Shown: positions 34,499 to 44,042, counted from the stretch's first letter. The stretch: 64,000 nucleotides of DNA from Chryseobacterium oranimense (GCF_900129755.1 NZ_FQWT01000006.1:186001-250000); one strand, 5' to 3'. The notes: generated by a model from the sequence alone, not told the origin. Translations and numbers: made by a program.

Positions 34499-34711
34499 TT
34501 AATGGTAAGCCTTTTTAAATTTCTCCACCATGCTATCCAGATTATGACGCTGGACATATACACTTTTTATTTCCTGGTATCTGGGTGACTTGTAAAAAAC
34601 CTCATGAAAATCCATGCTTCCGTTCCCTACTTTCACTACTTTCTGTACGTCGATATTCAGTTTTTTCAGCTCGTCTTTAAAGACTTTAAATTCATCTTGT
34701 ATATTGTTCAT
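34499..34711 (-). CDS. Small hypothetical protein, 70 residues
   Basis: Charged, helical and cytosolic, with no signal peptide or membrane segment. It begins MNNIQDEFKVFKDELKKLNI and ends FKKAYH. The clean start, stop and terminator suggest that it is a real gene. I do not recognise the family. Confidence 0.6.
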   Translation of the reverse strand: MNNIQDEFKVFKDELKKLNIDVQKVVKVGNGSMDFHEVFYKSPRYQEIKSVYVQRHNLDSMVEKFKKAYH

Positions 34712-35174
34712 TTATATTTTTGGATTTTAGTTAAAAAAAATCAACTTTACACTTTTGCCCCTTCAGTAAAGCGGGGCCACTCTAAATTTGTAATAAAAAT
34801 AGTGAATTTTTCAATATAATCACAAGGCGAATGCTATTTTTTTACTCAAATTAACGATTTTGTAGCGATTTTATATTTTTTTACAATGATCAAATAACTT
34901 TAAACTCATCACTTCTCCCTGAAAAATTGCTTGAAACTACTATCAATAAAGGGAAAATTAATTATTTCCAATAAACAGTATAAAATATTTTTAAGGGGCG
35001 ATGATTTTTTCCCGAAAATGTTGTTGAAAATCATACAAAGGATTATGTACAAATGGATTGCAGATTTATAATAACATCAAAATTTAAATATCCTTATAAA
35101 TATTTTTAAATATCCTGTAACATTTTAAGAAAGTACTCCTCTAAAAGACAAATTCACCTTAAAATTTTATAGAA
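34712..35174. other. AT-rich non-coding gap
   Basis: 463 bases with no gene seen. The only structure is GCCCC (34757-34761) with GGGGC (34773-34777). Most of it is probably upstream regulation for the divergent small gene and hydrolase. Confidence 0.6.
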
Positions 35175-36026
35175 ATGAAAAAATACAGAATCTTCTTTAT
35201 CCTGATGTTAGTTTTTGCAGCAGCATGCAATATATTTGGTCAAACCAAGAACTATCCGTTTGAGATAAAAAAGTCAGGTAAAGGAAAAAAATCTATTCTC
35301 TTTATTCCCGGGTTTGCCTCTTCAGGAGAAGTATGGAATGATACGACAGCGAAATTCGAAAAGGATTTTACCTGTTATACACTCACTATGGCAGGATTTG
35401 CAGGAGTAAAACCTCAGCCTGATGCCACCTTTAAAAATTGGGAAAACGAAATTGCAGCTTACATCAAAGATCAGAAAATTGAACAACTTGTTATTATCGG
35501 TCACAGCATGGGAGGTAGCCTGGCTATGGCACTGGCCGCAGATTATCCGGAACTCATCTCAAAAATAGTTGTTGTAGATGCCCTTCCCTGTCTCGCCGCA
35601 TTATCAGATCCAAACTTTAAAGCTAAAGAGAATAACGACTGTACTGTGACCGTAAATACATTAAAGGCTATGACGGATGAACAATTTAAACAAATGCAGA
35701 CCGGTGCTATTCCACGACTTGTAGCAGATCCTTCCATGCAGGAAACGGTGGTGAACTGGAGTATGAAATCGGACAGGGCAACGTTCGCAAAAATGTACTG
35801 TGATTTCTCCAATACTGATCTCAGGGAAAAAATCCAGCATATACAGTGCCCTGCCCTAGTGCTTCTGGAATCTTATTTTGTTAATTTTAAACCGGCAATT
35901 GAAAATCAATATAAAAATTTAAAAAATGCTGATATGAGATATGCTTCAAAAGGACTGCATTTTATTATGTACGACGACAAGGAATGGTATCTGGAACAGT
36001 TAAATAACTTCTTATTATCCAAATAA
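35175..36026 (+). CDS. Secreted alpha/beta hydrolase
   Basis: A 283-residue hydrolase with a signal peptide (ends near NIFGQ). It has ILFIPGFASSGEVW (oxyanion loop), the nucleophile elbow GHSMGGSLAMALA, and a late His in KGLHFIMYDD. The last base of its TAA stop is the first base of the ECF sigma factor's ATG, so the two are translationally coupled. A secreted enzyme at the head of a sigma-factor operon is unusual. It may be the main target or feedback gene of that factor. Confidence 0.85.
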   Translation: MKKYRIFFILMLVFAAACNIFGQTKNYPFEIKKSGKGKKSILFIPGFASSGEVWNDTTAKFEKDFTCYTLTMAGFAGVKPQPDATFKNWENEIAAYIKDQKIEQLVIIGHSMGGSLAMALAADYPELISKIVVVDALPCLAALSDPNFKAKENNDCTVTVNTLKAMTDEQFKQMQTGAIPRLVADPSMQETVVNWSMKSDRATFAKMYCDFSNTDLREKIQHIQCPALVLLESYFVNFKPAIENQYKNLKNADMRYASKGLHFIMYDDKEWYLEQLNNFLLSK

Positions 36027-36496
36027 TGGTATTTGAGGATATATACGAACTGTACTGGCAGAAAATATTCCGTTTATGCATGGGATATGTAAACAATTCC
36101 GAGCTCGCACAGGATCTCGCACAGGAAACATTCATCATTGTCTGGCAGCAGCTTCCGAAATTCAGGAATGAATCCGGTATCGGGACATGGATCTTCAGAA
36201 TTGCTTCGAATAACTGTTTAAAGCAGATTGAAAAGGAGAAAAAGTTCAGTAAAGCAGACCTTCCTGTTAATCTTGAAGAAAAAAAGCAGGAATCCCTGGA
36301 GCCACAGATACAGCTTCTTTACAAGTATATTTCTGAGTTACCGGAAACGGACCGGATTATTATTTCCCTGGAACTGGAAGAAGTAAAGCAGGCAGAAATT
36401 GCAGGCATCGTAGGATTATCTGAGTCAAACATACGGGTAAAGATCCACAGGATAAAAGAAAAATTAACTAAAAGATTCAAAGAAAATGGCTACTGA
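36026..36496 (+). CDS. ECF-type RNA polymerase sigma factor
   Basis: A 156-residue sigma-70-like protein with only regions 2 and 4. Region 2 reads YELYWQKIFRLCMGYVNNSE, then LAQDLAQETFIIVW. Region 4 has QAEIAGIVGLSESNIRVKIH and RIKEKL. It directs core polymerase to specific promoters after release from an anti-sigma factor. It overlaps the upstream hydrolase stop by one base and overlaps the following membrane-protein gene by 11 bases, so the three are expressed together. The downstream protein is the likely anti-sigma factor. Confidence 0.93.
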   Translation: MVFEDIYELYWQKIFRLCMGYVNNSELAQDLAQETFIIVWQQLPKFRNESGIGTWIFRIASNNCLKQIEKEKKFSKADLPVNLEEKKQESLEPQIQLLYKYISELPETDRIIISLELEEVKQAEIAGIVGLSESNIRVKIHRIKEKLTKRFKENGY

Positions 36497-37076
36497 TATA
36501 GATTTTAAAAACCTCTGGAAACAGCAGACTGCTGAGAAACCCAGTATAGAAGAGCTGCTTGGCAAACTGAAGAGCTTTAAAAAGGAAAACATAAGAAAAC
36601 TTGTCGCCACCAATATTTTACTGATCATAACCTGCATATTCATCGGACTGATATGGTATTATTATCAGCCTCAGATGCTGACAACTAAAATTGGAATTGT
36701 AGTGGTTATCGTGGCTATGGTTATTTTTTTAACTGCCTATAATCAATTGTTTATGAATTTTTACAGGCTTGATAATAATCTGACCAACAATGAGTATCTG
36801 CAAAGCCTGTATCTGCTGAAAAACAGGCAGAAGTTCATGCAGACCACCATGCTGAACCTTTATTTCATTCTTCTCTTCATAGGAATCTATCTTTACATGT
36901 ACGAATATACATCAAGAATGAAGCTCATCTACGCAATAACAACATATGTCGTTACTTTTGTATGGATAGCCATTAACTGGTTCTATTTAAGGCCGAAAAC
37001 AATAAAGAAGCAGCAGGCAAAAATTAACGGATTAATTGATAAATTTGAAGAAATAAACAATCAGTTAAAAGATTAA
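36486..37076 (+). CDS. Membrane protein, probable partner of the ECF sigma factor
   Basis: 196 residues with a soluble N-terminus (about 1-37: NLWKQQTAEKPSIEELLGKL) followed by four membrane segments and a charged helical C-terminus. It overlaps the sigma factor gene by 11 bases. Membrane anti-sigma factors commonly follow their ECF gene and have an N-terminal sigma-binding region. No zinc-binding anti-sigma motif (HxxxCxxC) is seen, so this would be another type. The anti-sigma role is inference from context. Confidence 0.6.
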   Translation: MATDIDFKNLWKQQTAEKPSIEELLGKLKSFKKENIRKLVATNILLIITCIFIGLIWYYYQPQMLTTKIGIVVVIVAMVIFLTAYNQLFMNFYRLDNNLTNNEYLQSLYLLKNRQKFMQTTMLNLYFILLFIGIYLYMYEYTSRMKLIYAITTYVVTFVWIAINWFYLRPKTIKKQQAKINGLIDKFEEINNQLKD

Positions 37077-37082
37077 CTACTA

Positions 37083-37694
37083 ATGAACGATAGCAGCAGA
37101 AAGCACTGGGAAAACGTCTATGAAACCAAAAATCCGGACGAGGTAAGCTGGACACAGGAAAAACCGGAAGTATCCCTTGATCTTATCCGTTCTTTCGGAT
37201 TGGGAAAAAAAGCCAGAATCATCGATATTGGCGGCGGAGACAGTAATCTGGTTGATTTTCTTCTTGAGGAAGGATACAAAAACATTACTGTTCTCGATAT
37301 TTCTGCTAAAGCTTTGGAAAAGGCAAAAACAAGATTGGGAGAAAAAGCTGACCAGGTGACATGGATTCATTCAGACATTACGATGTTTGAACCTTCGGAA
37401 ACTTACGATATCTGGCACGACCGGGCTGCCTTTCATTTTCTGACAAATGCGGAACAGGTTTCAAAATACACCGATACGGCCGCGAAATGGGTAAGAGGAT
37501 TTATGGTCCTGGGAACTTTTTCAAAAGACGGACCGAAAAAATGCAGCGGGCTGGATATCCGGCAATATGATGAAGTTGCATTGACTGAAAGATTCAGATC
37601 AGATTTTACGAAAATAAAATGTTTCACTCAGGATCATACAACTCCGTTTGGAACCGTTCAGAATTTTATTTTCTGTAGCTTTAAAAAGATATAA
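37083..37694 (+). CDS. Class I SAM-dependent methyltransferase
   Basis: This 203-residue enzyme has the SAM-binding motif ARIIDIGGGDSN (44-55), acidic motif ITVLDISAKALEKA, and a later DIWHDRAAFHFL. It resembles bacterial thiopurine/tellurite-type methyltransferases in size and the start KHWENVYETKNPDEVSW. It follows the membrane protein by 6 bases and is likely the last gene of the hydrolase / sigma / membrane-protein operon. The substrate is not evident. Confidence 0.85.
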   Translation: MNDSSRKHWENVYETKNPDEVSWTQEKPEVSLDLIRSFGLGKKARIIDIGGGDSNLVDFLLEEGYKNITVLDISAKALEKAKTRLGEKADQVTWIHSDITMFEPSETYDIWHDRAAFHFLTNAEQVSKYTDTAAKWVRGFMVLGTFSKDGPKKCSGLDIRQYDEVALTERFRSDFTKIKCFTQDHTTPFGTVQNFIFCSFKKI

Positions 37695-37713
37695 ATCTGT
37701 GGTTAAAAAACAT

Positions 37714-37745
37714 AAAAGAGAGCTTCATTTCTAAAGCTCTCTTTT
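37714..37745. terminator. Bidirectional terminator between methyltransferase and ABC transporter
   Basis: AAAAGAGAGCTT (37714-37725) pairs with AAGCTCTCTTTT (37734-37745). T-rich on both sides. Confidence 0.88.
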
Positions 37746-37763
37746 ATTATGTTGTTTTTATTT

Positions 37764-39515
37764 TTATTTCTCTTCTTCCAGCTCCACTTCATGTCTCAGC
37801 TGCGCTTTGTAAAGGGTTGAGTAATATCCGTTCTTCTCAAGAAGTTCAAGATGCTTCCCTTCTTCTACAATTTTACCATGCTCCATGACAATAATTTTAT
37901 CTGCCTTTTCAATGGTGGAAAGCCTGTGGGCAATGATGATAGAAGTTCTGTTTTTGGTGATCTTTTCTGTAGCTCTCTGGATCAGCTTTTCACTTTCGTG
38001 GTCTATAGAAGAAGTAGCCTCGTCCAGAATCAGGATTTTAGGGTCTGATAAATAAGCCCTAAGGAAAGATAGCAACTGTCTCTGACCTAAAGAAATAGAA
38101 GAGCCTCTTTCACTCACCACAAAATCATAACCTCCCGGAAGCTGCTCGATAAACTGGTCTACTTCAATTTCTTTTGCTCCCGCTTTGATTTTTTCCAGCG
38201 TAATGCTTTCATCCCCAAAGGCAAGGTTTTCAAAAATACTTCCGTGGAAAAGGAATACATCCTGAAGAACAACTCCGATGTGGCTTCTCAGATTGTAAAG
38301 CTCATAGTCCTTCAGATCAACATCATCAATTCTGATGTTCCCGGAATTAATATCATAAAGCCTCGTAATAAGACTGATAATCGTAGATTTTCCTGCTCCG
38401 GTTGCTCCTACAATGGCTACTGTTTCTCCCGGATTTACTTTAAAATCGATTCCTTTCAATACCTCCTGCTTCTCATCGTAAGCAAAATGTACTTTTTCGA
38501 ATTCAATTTTACCGTCAAAGTGGTCTTTTTTTACCGTTCCCGTATTTGGCATCGCATAATCTTCATCCATTACACCCAATACCCTTTCCGCTCCTACAAT
38601 CCCTCTCTGGATATTGTTGAAACGGTCTGCAATCTGCCTTAGCGGACGGATAAGCATGGAAATATACTGGATAAATGCAATAACCACACCCGCACTGATG
38701 GTAATATAACCTCCATAAAACAGGATAAACCCGATAAATAAAGAAGAAATAAGCTCTACTACAGGAAAGAATAATGAAAAAATGAAAACCGTTCTCAGCA
38801 AAGCACTTTTCAGGGTAATATTAATGTCATCAAACTTTTTAAATTCAGCTTCCTGCCTGTTGAATACCTGGATAATCGACATTCCCGCCAAACGCTCCTG
38901 AACAAAAGAATTCTGATTGGCCGTCCATGTTCTTTCATCTCCGAAAGCTTTTTTCAGCCTTTTCTGGAAAAATCTGGTAATCACAACCATTAATGGAAGT
39001 ATTGCAAGTGTGATATAACTTAAATGCACGTTCGTACTGAACATCATAACCAAAACAAAGGCAATTCTCAGGATATCCCCGAACACCATAAGGAAACCGT
39101 CGGTATAAACGGTAGCAATGGTCTCCACATCTCCTACAGCACGGGTCACAAGCTGCCCGATCGGAGTTTTATCAAAAAATGATGTCCTGAAATAGATCAG
39201 CTTTGCATAAAGCCTTTCACGGATGTCACGGATAACGTTCTGTGAAATATAATTTGAAAAATAAACCAGGAAAAAGTTTAAAATAGTTTCTGCAAACACC
39301 AAACCTATCAGCATGTAGATATGCTTCATCATCATCGCTTTATCCCTCAGCTTGGTAATGTCGTTATCCACCACCTCCATAGTAAGATAAGGCCTGTAGG
39401 TAGAAACCACGGACAGTAAAACGGAAATGATTAAAGTAAGGATGAACCAGGACCGGAATTTCATTCCTATAAAGAACAGCCTCTTAACAATCCCCCAGGT
39501 ATCTTGTTTTTTCAT
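37764..39515 (-). CDS. ABC exporter with fused permease and ATPase (MsbA-like)
   Basis: 583 residues. Six membrane segments fill about 1-300, then the nucleotide-binding domain: Walker A GATGAGKST (370-378), signature SISLGQRQ (473-480), Walker B ILILDEA (494-500) and an H-loop in IIAHRLSTIEKAD. Homodimers of this kind export lipids, peptides or drugs. The substrate is not evident. It is a single-gene unit, separated by about 260 bases from the gene upstream. Confidence 0.93.
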   Translation of the reverse strand: MKKQDTWGIVKRLFFIGMKFRSWFILTLIISVLLSVVSTYRPYLTMEVVDNDITKLRDKAMMMKHIYMLIGLVFAETILNFFLVYFSNYISQNVIRDIRERLYAKLIYFRTSFFDKTPIGQLVTRAVGDVETIATVYTDGFLMVFGDILRIAFVLVMMFSTNVHLSYITLAILPLMVVITRFFQKRLKKAFGDERTWTANQNSFVQERLAGMSIIQVFNRQEAEFKKFDDINITLKSALLRTVFIFSLFFPVVELISSLFIGFILFYGGYITISAGVVIAFIQYISMLIRPLRQIADRFNNIQRGIVGAERVLGVMDEDYAMPNTGTVKKDHFDGKIEFEKVHFAYDEKQEVLKGIDFKVNPGETVAIVGATGAGKSTIISLITRLYDINSGNIRIDDVDLKDYELYNLRSHIGVVLQDVFLFHGSIFENLAFGDESITLEKIKAGAKEIEVDQFIEQLPGGYDFVVSERGSSISLGQRQLLSFLRAYLSDPKILILDEATSSIDHESEKLIQRATEKITKNRTSIIIAHRLSTIEKADKIIVMEHGKIVEEGKHLELLEKNGYYSTLYKAQLRHEVELEEEK

Positions 39516-39723
39516 TGTACGAGTTGAAGAAAGAATTTAAAATTCTATGCAAAAATAATACTTTAAAATTTGAAAGCCTGTAGAAGTTCATCAAATCGTC
39601 ATAGAAAATTTCAGATAAGAATTATTTATACAATGAATATAGTAAGCTGTATTCTATCTGTTTAAATACTTTTCAGCCGCTTTTCCTGAAGTTTTAGAGA
39701 TTTTAGAATTGTTGGCCAGAAAA

Positions 39724-39766
39724 CCAGTATCCCTATATCACTGGTGGCTGAGGCTCCCGAAGCCAC
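39724..39766 (-). terminator. Possible terminator downstream of the small membrane-protein gene
   Basis: Two adjoining hairpins: GTGGCT/AGCCAC (39744-39749, 39761-39766) and CCAGT/ACTGG (39724-39728, 39740-39744). The second is followed by T-rich sequence on the minus strand. Confidence 0.45.
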
Positions 39767-39775
39767 AAAGCTGTA

Positions 39776-40117
39776 TTATAAATCCTTATCTCCGATTTTT
39801 TCAATTTCCAGAGAAGGTTTACTGATGTTTTCTTTCACAAATTTCTTTTCAAGAAGCTTATAAACTCCATATACGGCCGCAATTGAAATGATCCAGCTGA
39901 CAATACTGATTGGGGAAAAGCCTGTATAGTTCATATTATCTACAGCATCTGGGTCTGTAAGTCCTTTATAAATTCCATAAGAAAAACCAAAGACCAATTG
40001 AGTTCCAAGATATACCCCGATCGCCAGAAGCCCATAATGCCATTTTGTTTTCCCGAATCTTTCAGCAAGCTGTGCATAGTACCTGTAAGCCCCGATAAGA
40101 ATAAAAATTGATAACAT
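39776..40117 (-). CDS. Small membrane protein, 113 residues
   Basis: Three hydrophobic segments (YGLLAIGVYLGTQLVFGFSY and SIVSWIISIAAVYGVYKLLE are the clearest) and a charged cytosolic tail. No family recognised. It lies between the ABC exporter and truA on the same strand, with its own downstream hairpins. Confidence 0.6.
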   Translation of the reverse strand: MLSIFILIGAYRYYAQLAERFGKTKWHYGLLAIGVYLGTQLVFGFSYGIYKGLTDPDAVDNMNYTGFSPISIVSWIISIAAVYGVYKLLEKKFVKENISKPSLEIEKIGDKDL

Positions 40118-40269
40118 AATTTGTGTTTTATATATTTAACATTCAGCCATCCGGCATGAAAATAATACAGTATTTTTCACGGAATAACCATCGGTTGCTA
40201 AAGTACTTTTTTTTTCAATGCGGTAAAACAAAAGAGCATCCGTAAAATCACGGAAATTTTATGATGGAA

Positions 40270-41025
40270 CTAAAATTCATAACCTACATCTACAAGGAAT
40301 AGTCCGTGTCCCGGAGCTGAAGTTCCGGCCGCATTACGGTTTTTATCTTCAATAATTTTTCGCAGATCTTCGGGTTTTATTTTACCGCTTCCAATTTCCA
40401 CCATCGTTCCCACGATAGCACGGACCATATTTCTGAGAAAGCGATTTGCGGAAACCGTAAATTTAAGTTCTGTTCCCTCCTGCTCCCATTCCGCTTTGTA
40501 TATTTTACAGATATTGGTTTTATTGTCGGTCTTTAATTTGGCAAAGCTTGTAAAATCTTCATATTCAAATAAAATTTTACATGCCTCATTCATTCTGTGA
40601 ATATCCAGCGGTCTTTTCCAGTGCTGCCATGCCGATTCCTGGGTGAAGGGGTTTTTCGCCAGGGAAATATAATATTCATACGTCCTGTAGGTGGCATCAA
40701 AACGGGCATGAAAATCATCTTTCACCTGAAAGACTCTTTTTATGGCAATATCGGGTGGCAGAAAACTATTTAGCTTATAAGGCAGATTCATCTGATCCGC
40801 TGCTTTTTCCGTATCGAAATGCGCAAATATCTTTTTGGCATGAACTCCTGTATCCGTCCTTCCGGCTCCTGTGGTTTTGATCTCTTCCCTTAATATGGTG
40901 GAAAGTGCTTTTTCCAGTTCTTCCTGTACAGAAATGGCGTCCGGCTGTATCTGATAACCGAAATAATTTTTTCCGTTGTAAGAAAATTCAATAAAGTATC
41001 TCAATGTATTATAATAACTCAACAA
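40270..41025 (-). CDS. truA: tRNA pseudouridine synthase A
   Basis: 251 residues, close to the usual TruA length. The catalytic motif GAGRTDTGVHA holds the Asp (D58). YFIEFSYNGKNYFGYQIQP at the start and RFLRNMVRAIVGTMVEIGSG near the C-terminus are also conserved. It makes pseudouridine at positions 38-40 of the tRNA anticodon arm. It is cytosolic. It is divergent from lpxK with less than 100 bases between them. The exact start may be a few residues later, since the conserved sequence begins at about LRYFIEF. Confidence 0.97.
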   Translation of the reverse strand: MLSYYNTLRYFIEFSYNGKNYFGYQIQPDAISVQEELEKALSTILREEIKTTGAGRTDTGVHAKKIFAHFDTEKAADQMNLPYKLNSFLPPDIAIKRVFQVKDDFHARFDATYRTYEYYISLAKNPFTQESAWQHWKRPLDIHRMNEACKILFEYEDFTSFAKLKTDNKTNICKIYKAEWEQEGTELKFTVSANRFLRNMVRAIVGTMVEIGSGKIKPEDLRKIIEDKNRNAAGTSAPGHGLFLVDVGYEF

Positions 41026-41098
41026 AAATACTTTAATTTAATGAAATATTTGTTGAAAAGTCTTCGAGAATATTATTCAAAATCCTTGTGAAATTCCC

Positions 41099-41106
41099 TA
41101 TTTTTG
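41099..41106 (+). promoter_or_regulatory. Candidate -7 box (TATTTTTG) for lpxK
   Basis: Exact match to TAnnTTTG, only 7 bases before ATG 41114. Transcription would begin at or just before the start codon, so the mRNA may be nearly leaderless. Confidence 0.4.
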
Positions 41107-41113
41107 CAAACGT

Positions 41114-42139
41114 ATGAAAAGATGGTACCTTTATCCTTTTTCCCTCGGTTATCATTTGGCAACGGGTATCCGGAACACAATGTATGATCTGGGCGTTTTT
41201 AAAACGACAAAATTCAAGACTCCGATAATTAATGTCGGCAACCTTTCTGTGGGCGGAAGCGGAAAATCGCCTATGGTGATGTATCTTGCCCAATTCCTGT
41301 CCAAACATTACAGAACAGGGGTTCTTTCGCGTGGCTATGGCAGACTGACGAAAGGCTATGAAGTAACAAATTACGAAAGCAATTATAAAATTGTAGGCGA
41401 TGAGGCCATGCAGCTTTTTGAACGCTTCAAAAACCGTTTCGTTATTGCAGTTTCGGAAGAAAGAGTTCCCGGAGCCAAAAAAGTGATCGAAGATATGGAC
41501 CTTGATGTCCTTGTATTAGACGATGCCATGCAGCACAGGGCAATCAAAGCAGGATTCAACATTCTGATGACGGATTTTAATGATCCTTATTTTAAAGACC
41601 ACCTTCTTCCGGCAGGAGATCTGAGGGAATCCAGAAACGGCTCCAAAAGGGCAGATATCATTATGATCAGCAAATGTCCCGATGAGCTCACCGAAGAAAC
41701 CAAACGTTACTATATTTCAAGGATCAAACCTTCTTATAACCAAAAAGTATTCTTTTCATCCATTGGTTATGACGAAAATGTGTACGGAAAAGACAAAATG
41801 CTTCCGGACAACAACCTGAACTATTATGACATCCTTCTGATCACGGGAATTGCCAATCCAAAACCGCTTCTTGAGCATCTGGCCAAGTTTTCCCAAAGAG
41901 TTACCCATTTAAAGTTCAGGGATCATCATAATTTTACAGATGATGATATCAAAAAAATTACTGCAGAATATAAAAAACTGGGCGAATACAAACTGATCCT
42001 GACCACAGAGAAAGATTATGTACGTCTGAAAACTTTTGACTATCTTAGAGAAATTGTTTACTACTGGCCTATCAATGTCATTATTGATAAAAAGGAAGAA
42101 TTCAACCAAATCATCTTAGATTATGTTAGAAAAAATTAA
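41114..42139 (+). CDS. lpxK: Tetraacyldisaccharide 4'-kinase
   Basis: 341 residues, full length. The P-loop reads NLSVGGSGKSP (43-53), followed by VLSRGYGRLTKGYEV and VLVLDDAMQHRAI, which are hallmarks of LpxK. It phosphorylates the lipid A precursor at position 4' and is a membrane-associated enzyme of lipid A synthesis. The gene overlaps the following purine nucleoside phosphorylase gene by 17 bases, so the two are transcribed together. The partner has no link to lipid A, so the pairing is probably just operon organisation. Confidence 0.96.
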   Translation: MKRWYLYPFSLGYHLATGIRNTMYDLGVFKTTKFKTPIINVGNLSVGGSGKSPMVMYLAQFLSKHYRTGVLSRGYGRLTKGYEVTNYESNYKIVGDEAMQLFERFKNRFVIAVSEERVPGAKKVIEDMDLDVLVLDDAMQHRAIKAGFNILMTDFNDPYFKDHLLPAGDLRESRNGSKRADIIMISKCPDELTEETKRYYISRIKPSYNQKVFFSSIGYDENVYGKDKMLPDNNLNYYDILLITGIANPKPLLEHLAKFSQRVTHLKFRDHHNFTDDDIKKITAEYKKLGEYKLILTTEKDYVRLKTFDYLREIVYYWPINVIIDKKEEFNQIILDYVRKN

Positions 42140-42938
42140 GCAGACTGCAGATTTCATTCACAATATTATCAAAGAAACTCCGGACTTTGCGATTGTTTTG
42201 GGATCCGGACTGGGAAAACTACAGGATGAAGTAGAAGCTATTCACATTTTAGACTATCCTGAAATCCCTAATTTCCCTCAAACGACTGTTGCCGGGCATG
42301 GAGGAAAATTAATTTACGGAACCCTGGAAGGCAAAAAAGTCCTGATGATGAGCGGGCGCTTCCATTATTATGAAGGCCATTCTATGGAAACGGTAACTTT
42401 TCCCATAAGGGTTTTCCATCTGTTAGGCATCAAAAACCTCATCCTTTCCAATGCCTGTGGCGGTATTAACCCCGCATATCGTATTGCAGACCTTGTTATT
42501 TTAAAAGACCATATCAATATGATGCCTGAACATCCGCTTCGGGGCAAAAATATCGAATCATTCGGGCCGCGTTTTGTGGATATGAGTGAACCGTACAACA
42601 AAAAAATGATCGAAACCGCTGAAAAAGCCGCCGCTGATCATCATATTAAAGTTCATCAGGGAGTTTATGTAGCTTTACAAGGCCCCACTTTTGAAACACC
42701 CGCAGAGTATGGCATGCTTAAAGCTATTGGTGGTGATATGGTAGGTATGAGCACCGTACCCGAAGTAATTGTTGCCAGACATATGAGCATGGATGTTTTC
42801 TGCATCTCGGTGGTTACAGATCTCGGCGGGCCGGATATTGCCTTTCCTGTTTCCCATGAAGAGGTTCTGAATGCAGCTAATAAAGCAATGCCAAATGTGA
42901 TTGCTGTAGTAAAAGGCCTGATCAGAAACTACCAATAG
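42123..42938 (+). CDS. punA: Purine-nucleoside phosphorylase
   Basis: 271 residues matching the trimeric PNP family: IVLGSGLGKLQDEV, TVAGHGGKLIYGTLEG with the phosphate-site residues, SNACGGINPAYRIADLV, and QGPTFETPAEYGML (purine site). It splits purine nucleosides with phosphate into base and ribose 1-phosphate. It is cytosolic. It overlaps lpxK by 17 bases. The length and motif order match the homotrimer type, not the DeoD hexamer type. Confidence 0.95.
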   Translation: MLEKIKQTADFIHNIIKETPDFAIVLGSGLGKLQDEVEAIHILDYPEIPNFPQTTVAGHGGKLIYGTLEGKKVLMMSGRFHYYEGHSMETVTFPIRVFHLLGIKNLILSNACGGINPAYRIADLVILKDHINMMPEHPLRGKNIESFGPRFVDMSEPYNKKMIETAEKAAADHHIKVHQGVYVALQGPTFETPAEYGMLKAIGGDMVGMSTVPEVIVARHMSMDVFCISVVTDLGGPDIAFPVSHEEVLNAANKAMPNVIAVVKGLIRNYQ

Positions 42939-43013
42939 ATTTTATAGAAATTCTCAATCTCTTAAATTTTTCCTAATTCATAAAAAATCAATTATAAATT
43001 GCGTTTCATTGTT

Positions 43014-43021
43014 TAGATTTG
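43014..43021 (+). promoter_or_regulatory. Candidate -7 box (TAGATTTG) for the thioredoxin-like gene
   Basis: Exact match to TAnnTTTG, 19 bases before ATG 43041. Confidence 0.4.
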
Positions 43022-43040
43022 TATACATGAAATTGAAAGA

Positions 43041-43556
43041 ATGAAAAAGTTAGCATTAATTCTTACGATCAGTATTTTCGGGCTGGGCTACGCACAACAG
43101 CAGCCGAAAGTACTTAAAACCAGCTTTACCAAAGAAGCCCTGGTACAGAAACTTGAAGATGAGGAAGGAAAAAGCATTACCATCCAGCAGATTCTTGATC
43201 ACCATAAAGGAAAAGTTTTAGTCATTGATTTCTGGGCCGGATGGTGCAGAGACTGCTTAAAAGCACTTCCAAAAGCTGAAGAACTTGAAAAGAACAACCC
43301 GAATGTAGATTTCGTATTCCTTTCCCTGGAAAGATCGAAAGAAGGTTTTGACAAAAGCCTCGACAGATTCAATATGAAAGACAAAGACAATTACTGGTTT
43401 GCTTCAGGCTGGAAAAATGATTTTAATAATTATATCGACCTCAACTGGATCCCAAGATATATGGTTATAGACCAGAAATCCTCTATTGCAAAATATTATG
43501 CTATTTCCCCGGAAGATCCGGAACTACAGGAAACCATTAACCGCCTTCTACAATAA
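43041..43556 (+). CDS. Secreted thioredoxin-like (TlpA-type) protein
   Basis: 171 residues with a signal peptide (ends near GYAQQ), so it faces the periplasm. The redox site is DFWAGWCRDCLKALP, a C-R-D-C active site at about residues 73-76. The rest has the thioredoxin fold, with WIPRYMVID holding the cis-Pro region. It may reduce or oxidise periplasmic proteins. The Arg-Asp pair between the cysteines is not the common Gly-Pro or Pro-His, so its redox potential may differ. The stop overlaps the start of the GNAT gene by one base. Confidence 0.87.
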   Translation: MKKLALILTISIFGLGYAQQQPKVLKTSFTKEALVQKLEDEEGKSITIQQILDHHKGKVLVIDFWAGWCRDCLKALPKAEELEKNNPNVDFVFLSLERSKEGFDKSLDRFNMKDKDNYWFASGWKNDFNNYIDLNWIPRYMVIDQKSSIAKYYAISPEDPELQETINRLLQ

Positions 43557-44011
43557 TGATTACAAGAGAAGCCACAGAACAGGATCTGAAGGTCCTTCTT
43601 GAATTTGAACAGGGAATTGTTACCGCAGAAAGGCCATTCAACAGCACACTTATTGATGGAGAAATTCATTACTATGATCTGCTTAAACTGATACAGGCTG
43701 AAGATGCATTTGTACTCGTTGCGGAAGAAAATGCTGAAATCGTAGCATCCGGATATGCACGGATTAAAACACCTGATAATAATTATTCAAATTTTGATCG
43801 CTATGCTTACCTTGGATTTATGTATGTAAAGCCTGAGCATAGGGGAAAAGGAGTCAACAAATTGATTCTTGACGGACTGTTGAGCTGGGCAAAATCTAAA
43901 GACATTTCAGAAGTAAGGCTGGATGTTTATTCCCACAATGAATCCGCTGTAAAGGCTTATGAAAAAGCCGGGTTTGACTCACTACTCACTACGATGAGGA
44001 TGAAAATATAA
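43556..44011 (+). CDS. GNAT-family N-acetyltransferase
   Basis: 151 residues with the GNAT core: LGFMYVKPEHRGKGVNKLIL (motif A, the acetyl-CoA pyrophosphate loop) and EVRLDVYSHNESAVKAYEKA (motif B). It uses acetyl-CoA to acetylate an unknown amine. It is cytosolic. It overlaps the thioredoxin-like stop by one base and the pair may share a transcript. Confidence 0.9.
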   Translation: MITREATEQDLKVLLEFEQGIVTAERPFNSTLIDGEIHYYDLLKLIQAEDAFVLVAEENAEIVASGYARIKTPDNNYSNFDRYAYLGFMYVKPEHRGKGVNKLILDGLLSWAKSKDISEVRLDVYSHNESAVKAYEKAGFDSLLTTMRMKI

Positions 44012-44042
44012 TCAGAATTCAATTCCAAAATAAATGAATCCA

